Shown: piece after piece, positions 53,665 to 62,568 of the stretch
Layout: the number at the start of each line of letters is the position of its first letter
Position numbering within the stretch: position 1 is the stretch's first letter
Assembly: GCF_042658365.1 (NCBI RefSeq)
Contig: NZ_JBHSQC010000011.1
DNA length: 64,000 bases
Reading direction: 5' to 3' (one strand)
Source: Carnobacterium_A antarcticum
GTDB lineage: Bacteria; Bacillota; Bacilli; Lactobacillales; Carnobacteriaceae
Notes under the pieces: model-generated
The model's database searches: none
The model's input: the letters and a program-made list of their open reading frames with translations, nothing else
What the model was told of the DNA's origin: nothing
Made by a program: the position numbers and the translations under genes

Positions 53665-54453
53665 ATGGGTTACAAAAACAAAAGAACAGGCTACAGTGAT
53701 GAACTATTAGCATCACGTTCAATTATCAGACGAGATAATTTTGCACTGATTCCACAAGATGGATTAGTGAACAACAGAATTCCAGGATTTGAAAATTGTG
53801 AATTATCTGTTCTTGGTTCACCAAAATTAGGCGCTAGTTTCGTAGATTACGTTGTGACGATGCTGCCTGAAGGAAAAAACACTAGAGGATTTGGCGAAGA
53901 AGGCGTTCAAACATTTGTTTATGTTATTGAAGGCAAAGTCAAAGTGAACGATGGCGAAACCGACTATACATTAGAAACAGGCGGCTATGTGTATTTGCCA
54001 GCTGGGAAAAAGATGTATTTAGAAAACATCAACGACGGTCAGAATAGCGAACTGTTCTTATACAAAAAACGCTATGAAGCCATTGAAGGTTATGAAGCAC
54101 ACAACGTTGTTGGAAATGTAAATGACCTTGAAAAAATAGACTATGAAGGCATGACCGATGTAGCGTTATCTGATTTATTGCCGACTGATTTAGGATTCGA
54201 TATGAATATTCATATCTTATCATTCAAACCAGGCGCAAGTCATGGGTACATTGAAACCCACGTTCAAGAACACGGCGCGTTGCTGCTTTCTGGAAAAGGC
54301 GTTTATGTTTTAGATAACGAATGGATCCCAGTCGAAAAAGGCGATTACATCTTTATGGGAGCTTATGTTCCGCAAGCAACTTATGCTGTTGGACGCGATG
54401 AGCCGTTAAGCTATATCTACTCAAAAGATTGCAATCGTGATCCGAAAATTTAA
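53665..54453 (+). CDS. allE: (S)-ureidoglycine aminohydrolase
   Basis: A 262-residue bicupin, the usual AllE length. The second cupin carries the manganese motif ETHVQEHGALLLSGKG, followed by the family's VPQATYA and YIYSKDCNRDP ending. AllE releases ammonia from (S)-ureidoglycine to give (S)-ureidoglycolate, preventing racemisation. ATG 53665 is chosen because GTGAGG precedes it; a GTG frame at 53650 begins within that site. Confidence 0.93.
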   Translation: MGYKNKRTGYSDELLASRSIIRRDNFALIPQDGLVNNRIPGFENCELSVLGSPKLGASFVDYVVTMLPEGKNTRGFGEEGVQTFVYVIEGKVKVNDGETDYTLETGGYVYLPAGKKMYLENINDGQNSELFLYKKRYEAIEGYEAHNVVGNVNDLEKIDYEGMTDVALSDLLPTDLGFDMNIHILSFKPGASHGYIETHVQEHGALLLSGKGVYVLDNEWIPVEKGDYIFMGAYVPQATYAVGRDEPLSYIYSKDCNRDPKI

Positions 54454-54473
54454 GACAGAAAGCAGGTTTAAGA

Positions 54474-55544
54474 ATGACTGAGTTAGAAATGGTCAAAGTA
54501 ACAGAAGAAGAATTGCATCAATTGATTCAAGCTAAACTTGAAAAAGCAGGTCTTTCTAAAGAGCATGCTTCAGGAGTTGCAGATACGTTAGTCTTTGCAG
54601 ACGCTCATGGGATTCATTCCCATGGAGCAGTCCGCGTAGATTATTATGCTGAACGAATTTCAAAAGGTGGCAGCAATACCAACCCGAATTTCAAATTCAA
54701 TCAAACGGGTCCAAGTACTGGTGTGTTTGAAGCAGATAATGGTGTAGGTCATGTGGCTGCAAATGAAGCTTTAAAAGAAGGCATGAAATTAGCTAAAGAA
54801 ACTGGAATCGGAGTGGTTGGTGTTCACCAAATGGGCCACAGCGGCGCATTGGCGTATTTTGTAGAACAAGCAGCTGCACAAGATTTGATAGCGTTATCTG
54901 TTTGTCAATCAGATCCAATGGTTGTGCCGTTTGGCGGATCAGAACCTTATTATGGAACAAATCCTATTGCATTTGCTGCTCCAAGAGCAGGACATAGCCC
55001 AGTGGTTTTTGATATGGCAACAACGGTTCAAGCTTGGGGCAAAATCTTAGACGCTCGGTCACGTAACGTCGATATCCCAGCTAATTGGGCAGTAGATGAA
55101 AATGGAGAGCCAACAACAGATCCGCATAACGTTAAAGCATTGTTGCCGATTGCCGGGCCAAAAGGTTATGGCTTGATGATGATGGTTGATATTTTATCCG
55201 GCATGTTGTTAGGATTGCCATTTGGGAAACACGTTTCCTCTATGTATACGGATATCACTGCTGGTCGTAATTTAGGACAATTGCATATTCTGATCAATCC
55301 TAGTTACTTCACTGATTTAACGGAATTCAAAGAAAACATCAATAAGATGGTGGACGAGCTGCATGCAGTTAAACCGGCTAAAGGTTTTGACCAAGTTCTT
55401 TATCCAGGAGAATTGTCGAATATCGTTGCTAAAAAATATGAAGAAGACGGCATTCCAATCGTAAAAGAAATTTACGATTACCTTCAAAGCGATACGATCC
55501 ATTTTGACAATTACGATAAAGCCGATGCATTTGGCGAAAAATAG
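54474..55544 (+). CDS. allD: ureidoglycolate dehydrogenase
   Basis: A 356-residue member of the malate/L-sulfolactate dehydrogenase (Ldh_2) family with the histidine motif DAHGIHSHGAVRVDYY, the HQMGHSGAL turn and PFGGSEPYYGTNPIAFA. AllD oxidises (S)-ureidoglycolate to oxalurate with NAD. It follows allE by 20 bases. Presence of fdrA-type genes next makes AllD rather than malate dehydrogenase the clear choice. Confidence 0.92.
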   Translation: MTELEMVKVTEEELHQLIQAKLEKAGLSKEHASGVADTLVFADAHGIHSHGAVRVDYYAERISKGGSNTNPNFKFNQTGPSTGVFEADNGVGHVAANEALKEGMKLAKETGIGVVGVHQMGHSGALAYFVEQAAAQDLIALSVCQSDPMVVPFGGSEPYYGTNPIAFAAPRAGHSPVVFDMATTVQAWGKILDARSRNVDIPANWAVDENGEPTTDPHNVKALLPIAGPKGYGLMMMVDILSGMLLGLPFGKHVSSMYTDITAGRNLGQLHILINPSYFTDLTEFKENINKMVDELHAVKPAKGFDQVLYPGELSNIVAKKYEEDGIPIVKEIYDYLQSDTIHFDNYDKADAFGEK

Positions 55545-55705
55545 TATTGTCAAAAAATATAGTTTTAGCAAATAGTGTAGAATACATCAGCTGTTTTATC
55601 TCTCTAAGAGCTGATCAATAAAAAGAAATACCTTTAATTAAGAGCACTAAATGAGTTTTATAAACTTAGGAATAAAAAAAATCAAAGAGATTGCGGGGAA
55701 TTTTA

Positions 55706-57463
55706 ATGTTACACACAATAATTAAAGAAAATGCGTATCAAGACTCAGTTGTCTTAATGCTTTTGACCAACAAACTCAACACGATCGAAGGAGTTAACCG
55801 GGTTTCCATCATGATGGGAACGCCAGCTAACAAAGACCTTTTCGAAGGCAGCGGACTACGAACACCTGAACTTGAAAAAGCTTCAGCAAACGATATGGCT
55901 CTAGTAGTAGATACAGATAACGATGAAGTTATCGACACTATTTTAGCTGAAATCGATGAATTTCTAGCTTCACAAGGAGCAGCAGATGAAGGCGATACAG
56001 AAGAAACAGCTCGTACGTGGGACACTGCTTTAAAACTAGGCAAAGATGCTAACGTAGCGTTGATTTCTGTACCAGGAACGTATGCTGCTTTAGAAGCAGA
56101 GAAGGCACTAGACGAGGGGCTACATCCCTTTATCTTTAGTGATAACGTAGCAATCGAAGACGAAGTTCGCTTAAAGAAAAAAGCACATGAAAAAGGCTTG
56201 TTAGTTATGGGACCAGACTGTGGGACAGGTATTATCAATGGTGTACCGATGGCCTTTACGAATATCGTTCGTCCAGGAAGAATCAGCATCATTGGAGCTT
56301 CAGGCACAGGTATCCAAGAAGTTTCAACAATTATTGATAAATTAGGAGCAGGTGTAACTAATGCAATTGGTACCGGAGGACGTGATTTGTCTGAAGAAGT
56401 CGGCGGTATCACTATGTTGGATAGTATCGTTGCCTTAGAGAAAGACCCAGATACGGATGTGATCGTGGTTATTTCTAAACCACCTGCAAAATCTGTCAGA
56501 GACAAAGTCCTTGGTTTATTGAGAACGATTTCTAAACCGGCAGTAACGATTTTCTTAGGTGAAAAACCAACATTCAACGAGAAAGATCTGTATCATGCAT
56601 ATACTTTGGAAGAAGCAGCTAAAATCGCCGTAGCACTTTTAAATGGCGAAGAAGTCAAGGCATTAAATGAGACTGTTGAAAAACCAGCGGTATCATTGAA
56701 ACCAGAACAAACATTGATCAAAGGGTATTACTCAGGCGGAACATTAGCAAATGAAGCAGGTATGCTGATTGCTGATGGCTTAAATTTAGCTGAAGGTTTA
56801 ACACACGAAGAAGGGTTTATTTTAAACTCTGCGGGACATGAAATCATCGACTTAGGCGATGATATGTACACTCAAGGTAAACCACACCCAATGATCGATC
56901 CTGAAAAACGGATTGAAATGATCAAAAAAGCTGGCGATAACCCAGAAACAGCGATTATTTTATTAGATGTTGTTTTAGGTTACGGTGCGCATGACGATAT
57001 GGCAACTGAATTAGCTCCAGCTATCAAAGAAGCGAAAGCAGCAGCTCAAAAAGACGGTCGCGAATTGGTCGTTTTAGGAACGGTTGTTGGAACATCAGCA
57101 GACCCGCAAAACTTTGCACGACAAAAACAAATTCTTGAAGAAGCCGGCGTAATCGTGTGCGAAAGCAATAATAAAGCCGTTCGGACAGCTTTAGCTATTT
57201 TGGGTCACACCATCAAAGATGAACCAAAAGAAGTCAAAGAAATTGCTAACGAGGCAGCTGTCGAAGTTTCTGCGCCATCAGAAGCAACATTAGCTTTATT
57301 AAGCCAAAAACCATTTGTTATCAACGTTGGTTTGAAGAGTTTTGCTGAAGCGATTGAAGAAAACAACGGCAAATCTGTTCAATTCGATTGGAGACCAAGC
57401 GCAGGCGGAGACGTAACGTTACAAAAAGTTTTATACTTCTTAAATAGTTACGTTGCAAAATAA
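55706..57463 (+). CDS. fdrA: FdrA (AllF), oxamate carbamoyltransferase subunit
   Basis: A 585-residue protein with succinyl-CoA-ligase-like folds: a short N-terminal domain (LMLLTNKLNTIEGVNRVSIMMGT), a CoA-binding-like domain (GPDCGTGIINGVPMAF, ASGTGIQEVSTII) and a C-terminal ligase-like half. FdrA, DUF1116 and DUF2877 proteins have been assigned in E. coli as the subunits AllF, AllG and AllH of oxamate carbamoyltransferase, which cleaves oxalurate with phosphate to oxamate and carbamoyl phosphate. ATG 55706 has GCGGGGA upstream; a TTG frame starts 15 bases earlier. The 160-base gap after allD has a 7-bp hairpin (ATCAGCT/AGCTGAT). Confidence 0.9.
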   Translation: MLHTIIKENAYQDSVVLMLLTNKLNTIEGVNRVSIMMGTPANKDLFEGSGLRTPELEKASANDMALVVDTDNDEVIDTILAEIDEFLASQGAADEGDTEETARTWDTALKLGKDANVALISVPGTYAALEAEKALDEGLHPFIFSDNVAIEDEVRLKKKAHEKGLLVMGPDCGTGIINGVPMAFTNIVRPGRISIIGASGTGIQEVSTIIDKLGAGVTNAIGTGGRDLSEEVGGITMLDSIVALEKDPDTDVIVVISKPPAKSVRDKVLGLLRTISKPAVTIFLGEKPTFNEKDLYHAYTLEEAAKIAVALLNGEEVKALNETVEKPAVSLKPEQTLIKGYYSGGTLANEAGMLIADGLNLAEGLTHEEGFILNSAGHEIIDLGDDMYTQGKPHPMIDPEKRIEMIKKAGDNPETAIILLDVVLGYGAHDDMATELAPAIKEAKAAAQKDGRELVVLGTVVGTSADPQNFARQKQILEEAGVIVCESNNKAVRTALAILGHTIKDEPKEVKEIANEAAVEVSAPSEATLALLSQKPFVINVGLKSFAEAIEENNGKSVQFDWRPSAGGDVTLQKVLYFLNSYVAK

Positions 57464-57512
57464 AAACGAACAAACAAATGAGTTTCAGAAAATACAGGAG
57501 GGTTTATTGACT

Positions 57513-58775
57513 ATGACTTATAAAACAATTGACGAAGCAAACCGTGCAGTAATCGATAAAATCGTTGCCGGAGCACCATTTTTATTGGATGTTGTACCCG
57601 CAAAATCGGTAATCGAAGAATTGAATGAAAAGGTCTTGCTGCATGCAGGACCTCCTATCAAATGGGAAAACATGACGGATCCGATGCAAGGCTCATGTGT
57701 AGGAGCTGTTCTTTTTGAAGAGTGGGCTGCAACAGAAGAAGATGCAAGAACGTTGTTAGCAAGCGGTGAAGTAAAATTCATCCCTTGTCACTCTGTTAAT
57801 GCAGTTGGACCAATGGGCGGAATCACATCTGGAAATATGCCGGTTTTAGTAGTAGAAAACCGTACGGATGGAAACATTGCTTATTGTCAAATGAATGAAG
57901 GTATTGGAGCCGTTTTACGTTTTGGAGCTTATGGCGAAGACGTTGTGAACCGTTTACGCTGGATGCGCGATGTTTTAGGCCCAGTCTTAAGCAAAGTGTT
58001 GAAAACGATGGAAGAAGGCATGAACTTAAACGTTATTATTGCTAAATCAATTGCGATGGGAGACGAGTTCCACCAACGAAATATCGCTGCCTCATTAAAC
58101 TTCTTAAAAGAAGTAGCTCCAATTGTTACTCAATTGGATATCGACGAAAAAGAACGTCAAGAAGTTATCACGTTCTTAGCTGACACGGACCAATTCTTCT
58201 TAAACCCAATGATGGCTGCAGCAAAAGCAGTTATGGATGGAGCACGTATGATTGAATCTGGAACAGTTGTTACAGCTATGGCTCGTAACGGAGAAAATTT
58301 CGGTATTAAGATCAGCGGAATGGGCGACGAATGGTTTACTGGTCCTGTTAATACACCACAAGGGTTGTACTTCTCTGGTTATACAGCTGATGATGCTAAC
58401 CCGGACCTTGGAGACAGTGCGATTACTGAAACCTTTGGTGTAGGCGGTATGGCGATGATCGCAGCACCTGCTGTTACCCGTTTCGTAGGTACTGGCGGAT
58501 TCAACGACGCTTTAAAAACGAGTAATGAAATGACTGAGATCACTATTGATCACAACCCGAACTTCCCAGTTCCAACATGGGATTTCCAAGGAATCGTTTT
58601 AGGAATCGATGCGCGAAAAGTTGTTGAAACAGGTATTTTACCGGTTATCAATACAGGGATCGCTCATAAAGTAGCTGGACTTGGACAAATTGGAGCAGGA
58701 ACGGTTACACCTCCAATCGAATGTTTCGAAAAAGCCATTACAGCTTATGCTAAAAAATTAGGTATGGATATTTAA
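57513..58775 (+). CDS. allG: DUF1116 protein (YlbE/AllG), oxamate carbamoyltransferase subunit
   Basis: A 420-residue DUF1116 protein, matching E. coli YlbE in length, with typical stretches PIKWENMTDPMQGSCVGAVLFE, HSVNAVGPMGGITSGNMPV and GTGGFNDALKTS. With FdrA and DUF2877 it forms oxamate carbamoyltransferase. ATG 57513 follows CAGGAGGG; an in-frame upstream start would overlap fdrA and lacks family similarity. A strong terminator follows before the DUF2877 fusion gene. Confidence 0.9.
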   Translation: MTYKTIDEANRAVIDKIVAGAPFLLDVVPAKSVIEELNEKVLLHAGPPIKWENMTDPMQGSCVGAVLFEEWAATEEDARTLLASGEVKFIPCHSVNAVGPMGGITSGNMPVLVVENRTDGNIAYCQMNEGIGAVLRFGAYGEDVVNRLRWMRDVLGPVLSKVLKTMEEGMNLNVIIAKSIAMGDEFHQRNIAASLNFLKEVAPIVTQLDIDEKERQEVITFLADTDQFFLNPMMAAAKAVMDGARMIESGTVVTAMARNGENFGIKISGMGDEWFTGPVNTPQGLYFSGYTADDANPDLGDSAITETFGVGGMAMIAAPAVTRFVGTGGFNDALKTSNEMTEITIDHNPNFPVPTWDFQGIVLGIDARKVVETGILPVINTGIAHKVAGLGQIGAGTVTPPIECFEKAITAYAKKLGMDI

Positions 58776-58793
58776 AGCTATTCTTCCAAAACC

Positions 58794-58830
58794 AGCGGGT
58801 CAATTGGTTAAACATTGACCCGCTTATTTT
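58794..58830 (+). terminator. terminator between allG and the DUF2877-carbamate kinase gene
   Basis: A perfect 11-bp GC-rich stem (AGCGGGTCAAT with ATTGACCCGCT) and a T run. Only about 30 bases separate it from the next start codon, too few for a normal promoter. TTGGTTAA, the core of a PucR box, lies in its loop. Confidence 0.85.
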
Positions 58831-58859
58831 TAAAAACGACTTCATGGAGCTGATATAAA

Positions 58860-60662
58860 GTGATTTATGTGCAAAAAATTTCAGAACAGTTAGAAATGAA
58901 ATTAATGGAACATCATCGCTGGAAAGTCCATAGTATTTTTAAAAATGGTTTGAATCTCATTAGTGGAAAAGAATTATTGTTTATTGGAACAGACAAAAAT
59001 GGTGAATTGCCGTTTGCAGTGCATCTTTCGTTTAAAGACACGAAAGAGGTACTAAAAAAAGTTAACATTGGGGATCCATTCACGTATGATTCGCATTCCA
59101 AACGATTGCAAAACAACCAGTTTATTCTATCTTTTGATTATGCAAGTCACTATAACTCACATTTACTGCAACAAAAACCAGTGAATTGGAAACAGATAAC
59201 AAAAGTACTGAATGAGGCCAAGATGGTTCAAGACCGCAATGGCTTCGGCGAAAAACTGCCTTTCTCCCTTGCTTATTTAGAACAAATGGACACTTCATTT
59301 TCCCAAGCTGTTAAGGGTCTTATTTCAGAAAAAGAAGAGAACATCCGTGAAGCGCTGCTGTTTTTTATTGGACGCGGCAAAGGGTTAACGCCTTCAGGTG
59401 ATGATCTTCTGGTAGGGTTGCTAAGTGTTGATTCGGCTTACGGATTATTAGATCAGAATGTTCGTCTGCTATTAGTAGAATTACTTGAAACAACAACGCG
59501 TACAACGGCTGTTGCAGAAACCTATCTTCGGTATGCAGTTAACCATTTGTATAGCACAACGATTCTATCTTTTTTGAAAGAAACCAGCGAAGAATACCAA
59601 GGAAACCGCATAAAAACCGATTTCCATCAACTATTAACAAATGGCAGTACATCTGGATTAGATACAATGACCGGTATCCTATTAGGGTTACTGGTGTTAG
59701 AAAAGGAGAGAAACACACTTATGGGAAAAAGAGTCGTTATTGCTCTTGGAGGAAATGCAATTTTACGTCCTAACCAAGAAGCAACTTTTGAAAATCAATT
59801 AAAAAACGTAGAAATCAGTACAGATTCAATTTCTAATGTGAAAAAAGCTGGACACCAAGTTATCATTACACACGGGAACGGTCCGCAAGTCGGGAATATT
59901 CTCCGTCAAAACGAAGAAGCCAAAGACGTTGTTCCTCAATTGCCATTAGATGCATTAAGCGCACAATCTCAAGGGTTTATTGGTTATATGATGGAACAAT
60001 CACTTAAAAATGCTTTAACTGAAAAAGAAATTTCAGGGAATGTCATCACTCTTTTAACTGAGACAGAAGTAGATGCAAACGATACAGCATTTAACAATCC
60101 GACAAAACCGATCGGGGTTTTCTACACAGAAGAAGAAGCTAAACAATTGGAACAAGAAAAAGGCTGGAATATGGCTGAAGATGCAGGACGCGGTTACCGT
60201 CGTGTTGTAGCTTCACCACAACCACAAAAAATCCATGGCGTTAGTTCAATCAAAGCGTTGTTAGAAAACGACACCGTTGTCATTTCGACTGGTGGAGGCG
60301 GAATTCCGGTTGTAGCAGATGAAAAAGGTCTGTTAAAAGGAATTGAAGCAGTGATCGATAAAGATTTGTCTGGATTACGCTTAGCTGAGCAAGTAGATGC
60401 AGATGTCTTTATGATTTTAACTGACGTCAGCAACGTTTACTTGAATTATGGTAAACCAGATCAAAAGAAACTAGAAACAGTTACTTTAGATGAAGCGAAC
60501 CAATACGTTACGGAAGGTCATTTTGCAGCCGGAAGTATGGGACCTAAAATGGAAGCAGCGATTGCCTTTGCCGCTCAAGGAAAAGAAGCAATCATCTGTT
60601 CATTAGAGAACGCTGTTGATGCTCTTGCAGGAACTTCAGGAACTAGAATCGTAGCAAAATAA
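58860..60662 (+). CDS. DUF2877 (AllH) fused to carbamate kinase
   Basis: One uninterrupted 600-codon frame. Residues 1-287 are a full-length DUF2877 protein (GRGKGLTPSGDDLLVGLL, TSGLDTMTGILLGLLVLE), the third oxamate carbamoyltransferase subunit. Residues 288-600 are a complete carbamate kinase (ALGGNAI, ITHGNGPQVGN, VVASPQPQ, GGGGIPV, LENAVDALAG). In E. coli these are separate proteins (YlbF and a YbcF-type kinase). At the junction AAAAGGAGAG (59701-59710) stands 11 bases before ATG 59721, so the kinase could also be made alone. The start is a GTG with GGAG 10 bases upstream. The fusion would hand carbamoyl phosphate straight to the kinase. A sequencing error that removes a stop is possible but the spacing leaves little room for one. 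Confidence 0.88.
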   Translation: MIYVQKISEQLEMKLMEHHRWKVHSIFKNGLNLISGKELLFIGTDKNGELPFAVHLSFKDTKEVLKKVNIGDPFTYDSHSKRLQNNQFILSFDYASHYNSHLLQQKPVNWKQITKVLNEAKMVQDRNGFGEKLPFSLAYLEQMDTSFSQAVKGLISEKEENIREALLFFIGRGKGLTPSGDDLLVGLLSVDSAYGLLDQNVRLLLVELLETTTRTTAVAETYLRYAVNHLYSTTILSFLKETSEEYQGNRIKTDFHQLLTNGSTSGLDTMTGILLGLLVLEKERNTLMGKRVVIALGGNAILRPNQEATFENQLKNVEISTDSISNVKKAGHQVIITHGNGPQVGNILRQNEEAKDVVPQLPLDALSAQSQGFIGYMMEQSLKNALTEKEISGNVITLLTETEVDANDTAFNNPTKPIGVFYTEEEAKQLEQEKGWNMAEDAGRGYRRVVASPQPQKIHGVSSIKALLENDTVVISTGGGGIPVVADEKGLLKGIEAVIDKDLSGLRLAEQVDADVFMILTDVSNVYLNYGKPDQKKLETVTLDEANQYVTEGHFAAGSMGPKMEAAIAFAAQGKEAIICSLENAVDALAGTSGTRIVAK

Positions 60663-60671
60663 ATCAAAAAT

Positions 60672-60719
60672 AAAAAGGTTGGAACAAAAATGACAAAGTC
60701 ACTTTTATTCCAACCTTTT
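60672..60719. terminator. terminator after the fusion gene
   Basis: A 12-13-bp stem (AAAAAGGTTGGAA with TTCCAACCTTTT) with A and T flanks, between convergent genes. Confidence 0.85.
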
Positions 60720-60723
60720 ATTT

Positions 60724-62370
60724 TTAACTTCGATTTGTTTTATTTTCTTCGGAAAGTTCGAGGGCTAATCTAAGTTTTAAAGATAAGTCAGGGTCATTGA
60801 CAGGCATTTCAAAAAGTTCTTCGCATTTAGCGATCCGATACTTAACCGTATTGCGGTGAATAAATAACAACTTGGAAGTGAGTGTGATATCACATTGAGA
60901 TTCCAAATAAACTTTCAATGTTTTTCTTAATTCTTTATCCATTTCATTGATTGGAAAAGCTAATTTTTTTAAAGTAGTGATACAGAAATGTTCTACTTGG
61001 CCTAATGGAGTATTCTCAATCAATTTACTGAACCCTTGGGTTTGGTAATAATGAATAATTTCAAGAGGCTCATTTTGTGAAACAATTTTATAAGTTTCTT
61101 TTGCTTCGTCATAAGAAAAATGGATAGACGTTATTTCGCTTACTTCATTACCAATTGAAAAATGAAGCGAGATTGGCAACCTTTCCTTTAGCTGATGATG
61201 AATGAGATAAAGCTTGTCTTTCAAAGCTTGTTCAGATTTTTGCAAAAGGATACCATAGCAGATAGTGTCTTTAATTGGAAACAATAGAGCATTTTCAAAA
61301 TGGTTAGACAGTTGTCTTTCTAACCATTCATATGTTAAATGATAACGGTCTGTTTCGAGTTCTTTATCAATTAGATTCGATTCATGATTTTCAAAATTAA
61401 CTATAATGATAGTATAGGTAGAAGAATCAACTAATCCATAATCTTTCCCATAATCTAACCAATTAATATCTAATTTTTTTATTTGATTTGTTTCTTGTGT
61501 TAACTGATAGAAAAAAGTTTCTCTTAGTTGCAAATTGCTTTCGGTTATTTTTAGGTTCTTGTAAAGGGTATGTGAAAGAACGGTGTTTGCTTGTTCAATA
61601 GCGAACTGAGAAAAAGGATAAGGAATCTGATCGGCTTTAAAAATCACTAATAAATAAGGGAAATAAGCGTTGATTTTAATTGGAAATACAGAAACAAGTA
61701 GTTTATTGTCATTGTCTATTTCAAAAAGAAACGATGATTCTTTATCCATTTTTTGAACCTTTTTCAAAAAAGGAATCAATTGTTGGTGTTGATAATTCGC
61801 AAAAATGAGGTCTTGCTGAAAATGTCTTGATTCTGCAACAATTTCTGTAAACGGGTTTACCAACATAACAGGACGTTTTAAAATAGTTCCCAAATGACTG
61901 ATCAGTGCCTGTAAGTCAGCGTCTTTAATCATCATATTAGAAAATTTCTTTTGAATATCTAATGCATAATATAATTTATCCGTTTGCTGGTTCCAAATAT
62001 AAGAAAGCAATTGATGAGAAACAGTTCCTAAGGTGACTGTGCTTGGTATTTGTAATAAAGGAAAGTTTAGGCTGTCCGCAAAGGCGATGACTTCTTCGTC
62101 TAACTCACTAATGAATCGGCCTAACTTAATGCCTAACCCTGCAGCCGGTAATTCATAAAGCGATTGAATGAAGGCGCATAACTTTTTAGGATCGTCTTTG
62201 AAAGCCATAGCAGTTGTTAATAAGAAAGTATTTTTAGGTAAATATAAAGCAACATCCGGAGTTTCAGTGATTTCGATCGTATCTACTTCTTTAGATAAAT
62301 CAGCGTGCGTATTTAAAACTCGAATGTTGGAAAAACGTGGTATTTCTAATAGTTCTTTAAGAGTAGTCAT
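60724..62370 (-). CDS. pucR: PucR-family transcriptional regulator of purine catabolism
   Basis: A 548-residue protein: N-terminal PucR domain (~1-125, LLEIPRFSNIRVLNTHADLS, FLLTTAMAFKDD), a middle GGDEF-like CdaR domain, and the C-terminal HTH_30 (LESQCDITLTSKLLFIHRNTVKYRIAKCEELF). PucR regulators respond to ureides (allantoin, allantoate) and switch purine catabolic operons. It is convergent with the fusion gene and divergent from pucG, so it sits inside the regulon it probably controls. Confidence 0.88.
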   Translation of the reverse strand: MTTLKELLEIPRFSNIRVLNTHADLSKEVDTIEITETPDVALYLPKNTFLLTTAMAFKDDPKKLCAFIQSLYELPAAGLGIKLGRFISELDEEVIAFADSLNFPLLQIPSTVTLGTVSHQLLSYIWNQQTDKLYYALDIQKKFSNMMIKDADLQALISHLGTILKRPVMLVNPFTEIVAESRHFQQDLIFANYQHQQLIPFLKKVQKMDKESSFLFEIDNDNKLLVSVFPIKINAYFPYLLVIFKADQIPYPFSQFAIEQANTVLSHTLYKNLKITESNLQLRETFFYQLTQETNQIKKLDINWLDYGKDYGLVDSSTYTIIIVNFENHESNLIDKELETDRYHLTYEWLERQLSNHFENALLFPIKDTICYGILLQKSEQALKDKLYLIHHQLKERLPISLHFSIGNEVSEITSIHFSYDEAKETYKIVSQNEPLEIIHYYQTQGFSKLIENTPLGQVEHFCITTLKKLAFPINEMDKELRKTLKVYLESQCDITLTSKLLFIHRNTVKYRIAKCEELFEMPVNDPDLSLKLRLALELSEENKTNRS

Positions 62371-62466
62371 TTAATCGCTCCCATATTCGTAAACAGTTAA
62401 TTTAATCAGGTAAAATAGTAAGCCGTAGTTGTTTATTTTTTAGCCGGTTTGTACTAAAATCATTAT

Positions 62467-62479
62467 AGGCTTTGGTTGA
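62467..62479 (+). promoter_or_regulatory. candidate PucR box in the pucR-pucG intergenic region
   Basis: AGGCTTTGGTTGA matches the Bacillus PucR consensus WWWCNTTGGTTAA at 10 of 13 bases, including the whole CNTTGGTT core, about 90 bases before pucG. Confidence 0.4.
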
Positions 62480-62568
62480 TTTAAATAATGATAGTCACAC
62501 TTATTTTACTATACACTAATAATTAAAGAATTCAAATAATAAAAAAATGGAAGAAGGAGTTTTTTATC

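Noticed and set aside
55738..56577. A 279-codon minus-strand open frame opposite fdrA
   Set aside because: It lies entirely antisense to a well-supported gene, is Ser/Ile/Pro-rich low-complexity, and has no ribosome site. It is a shadow of codon use in fdrA.
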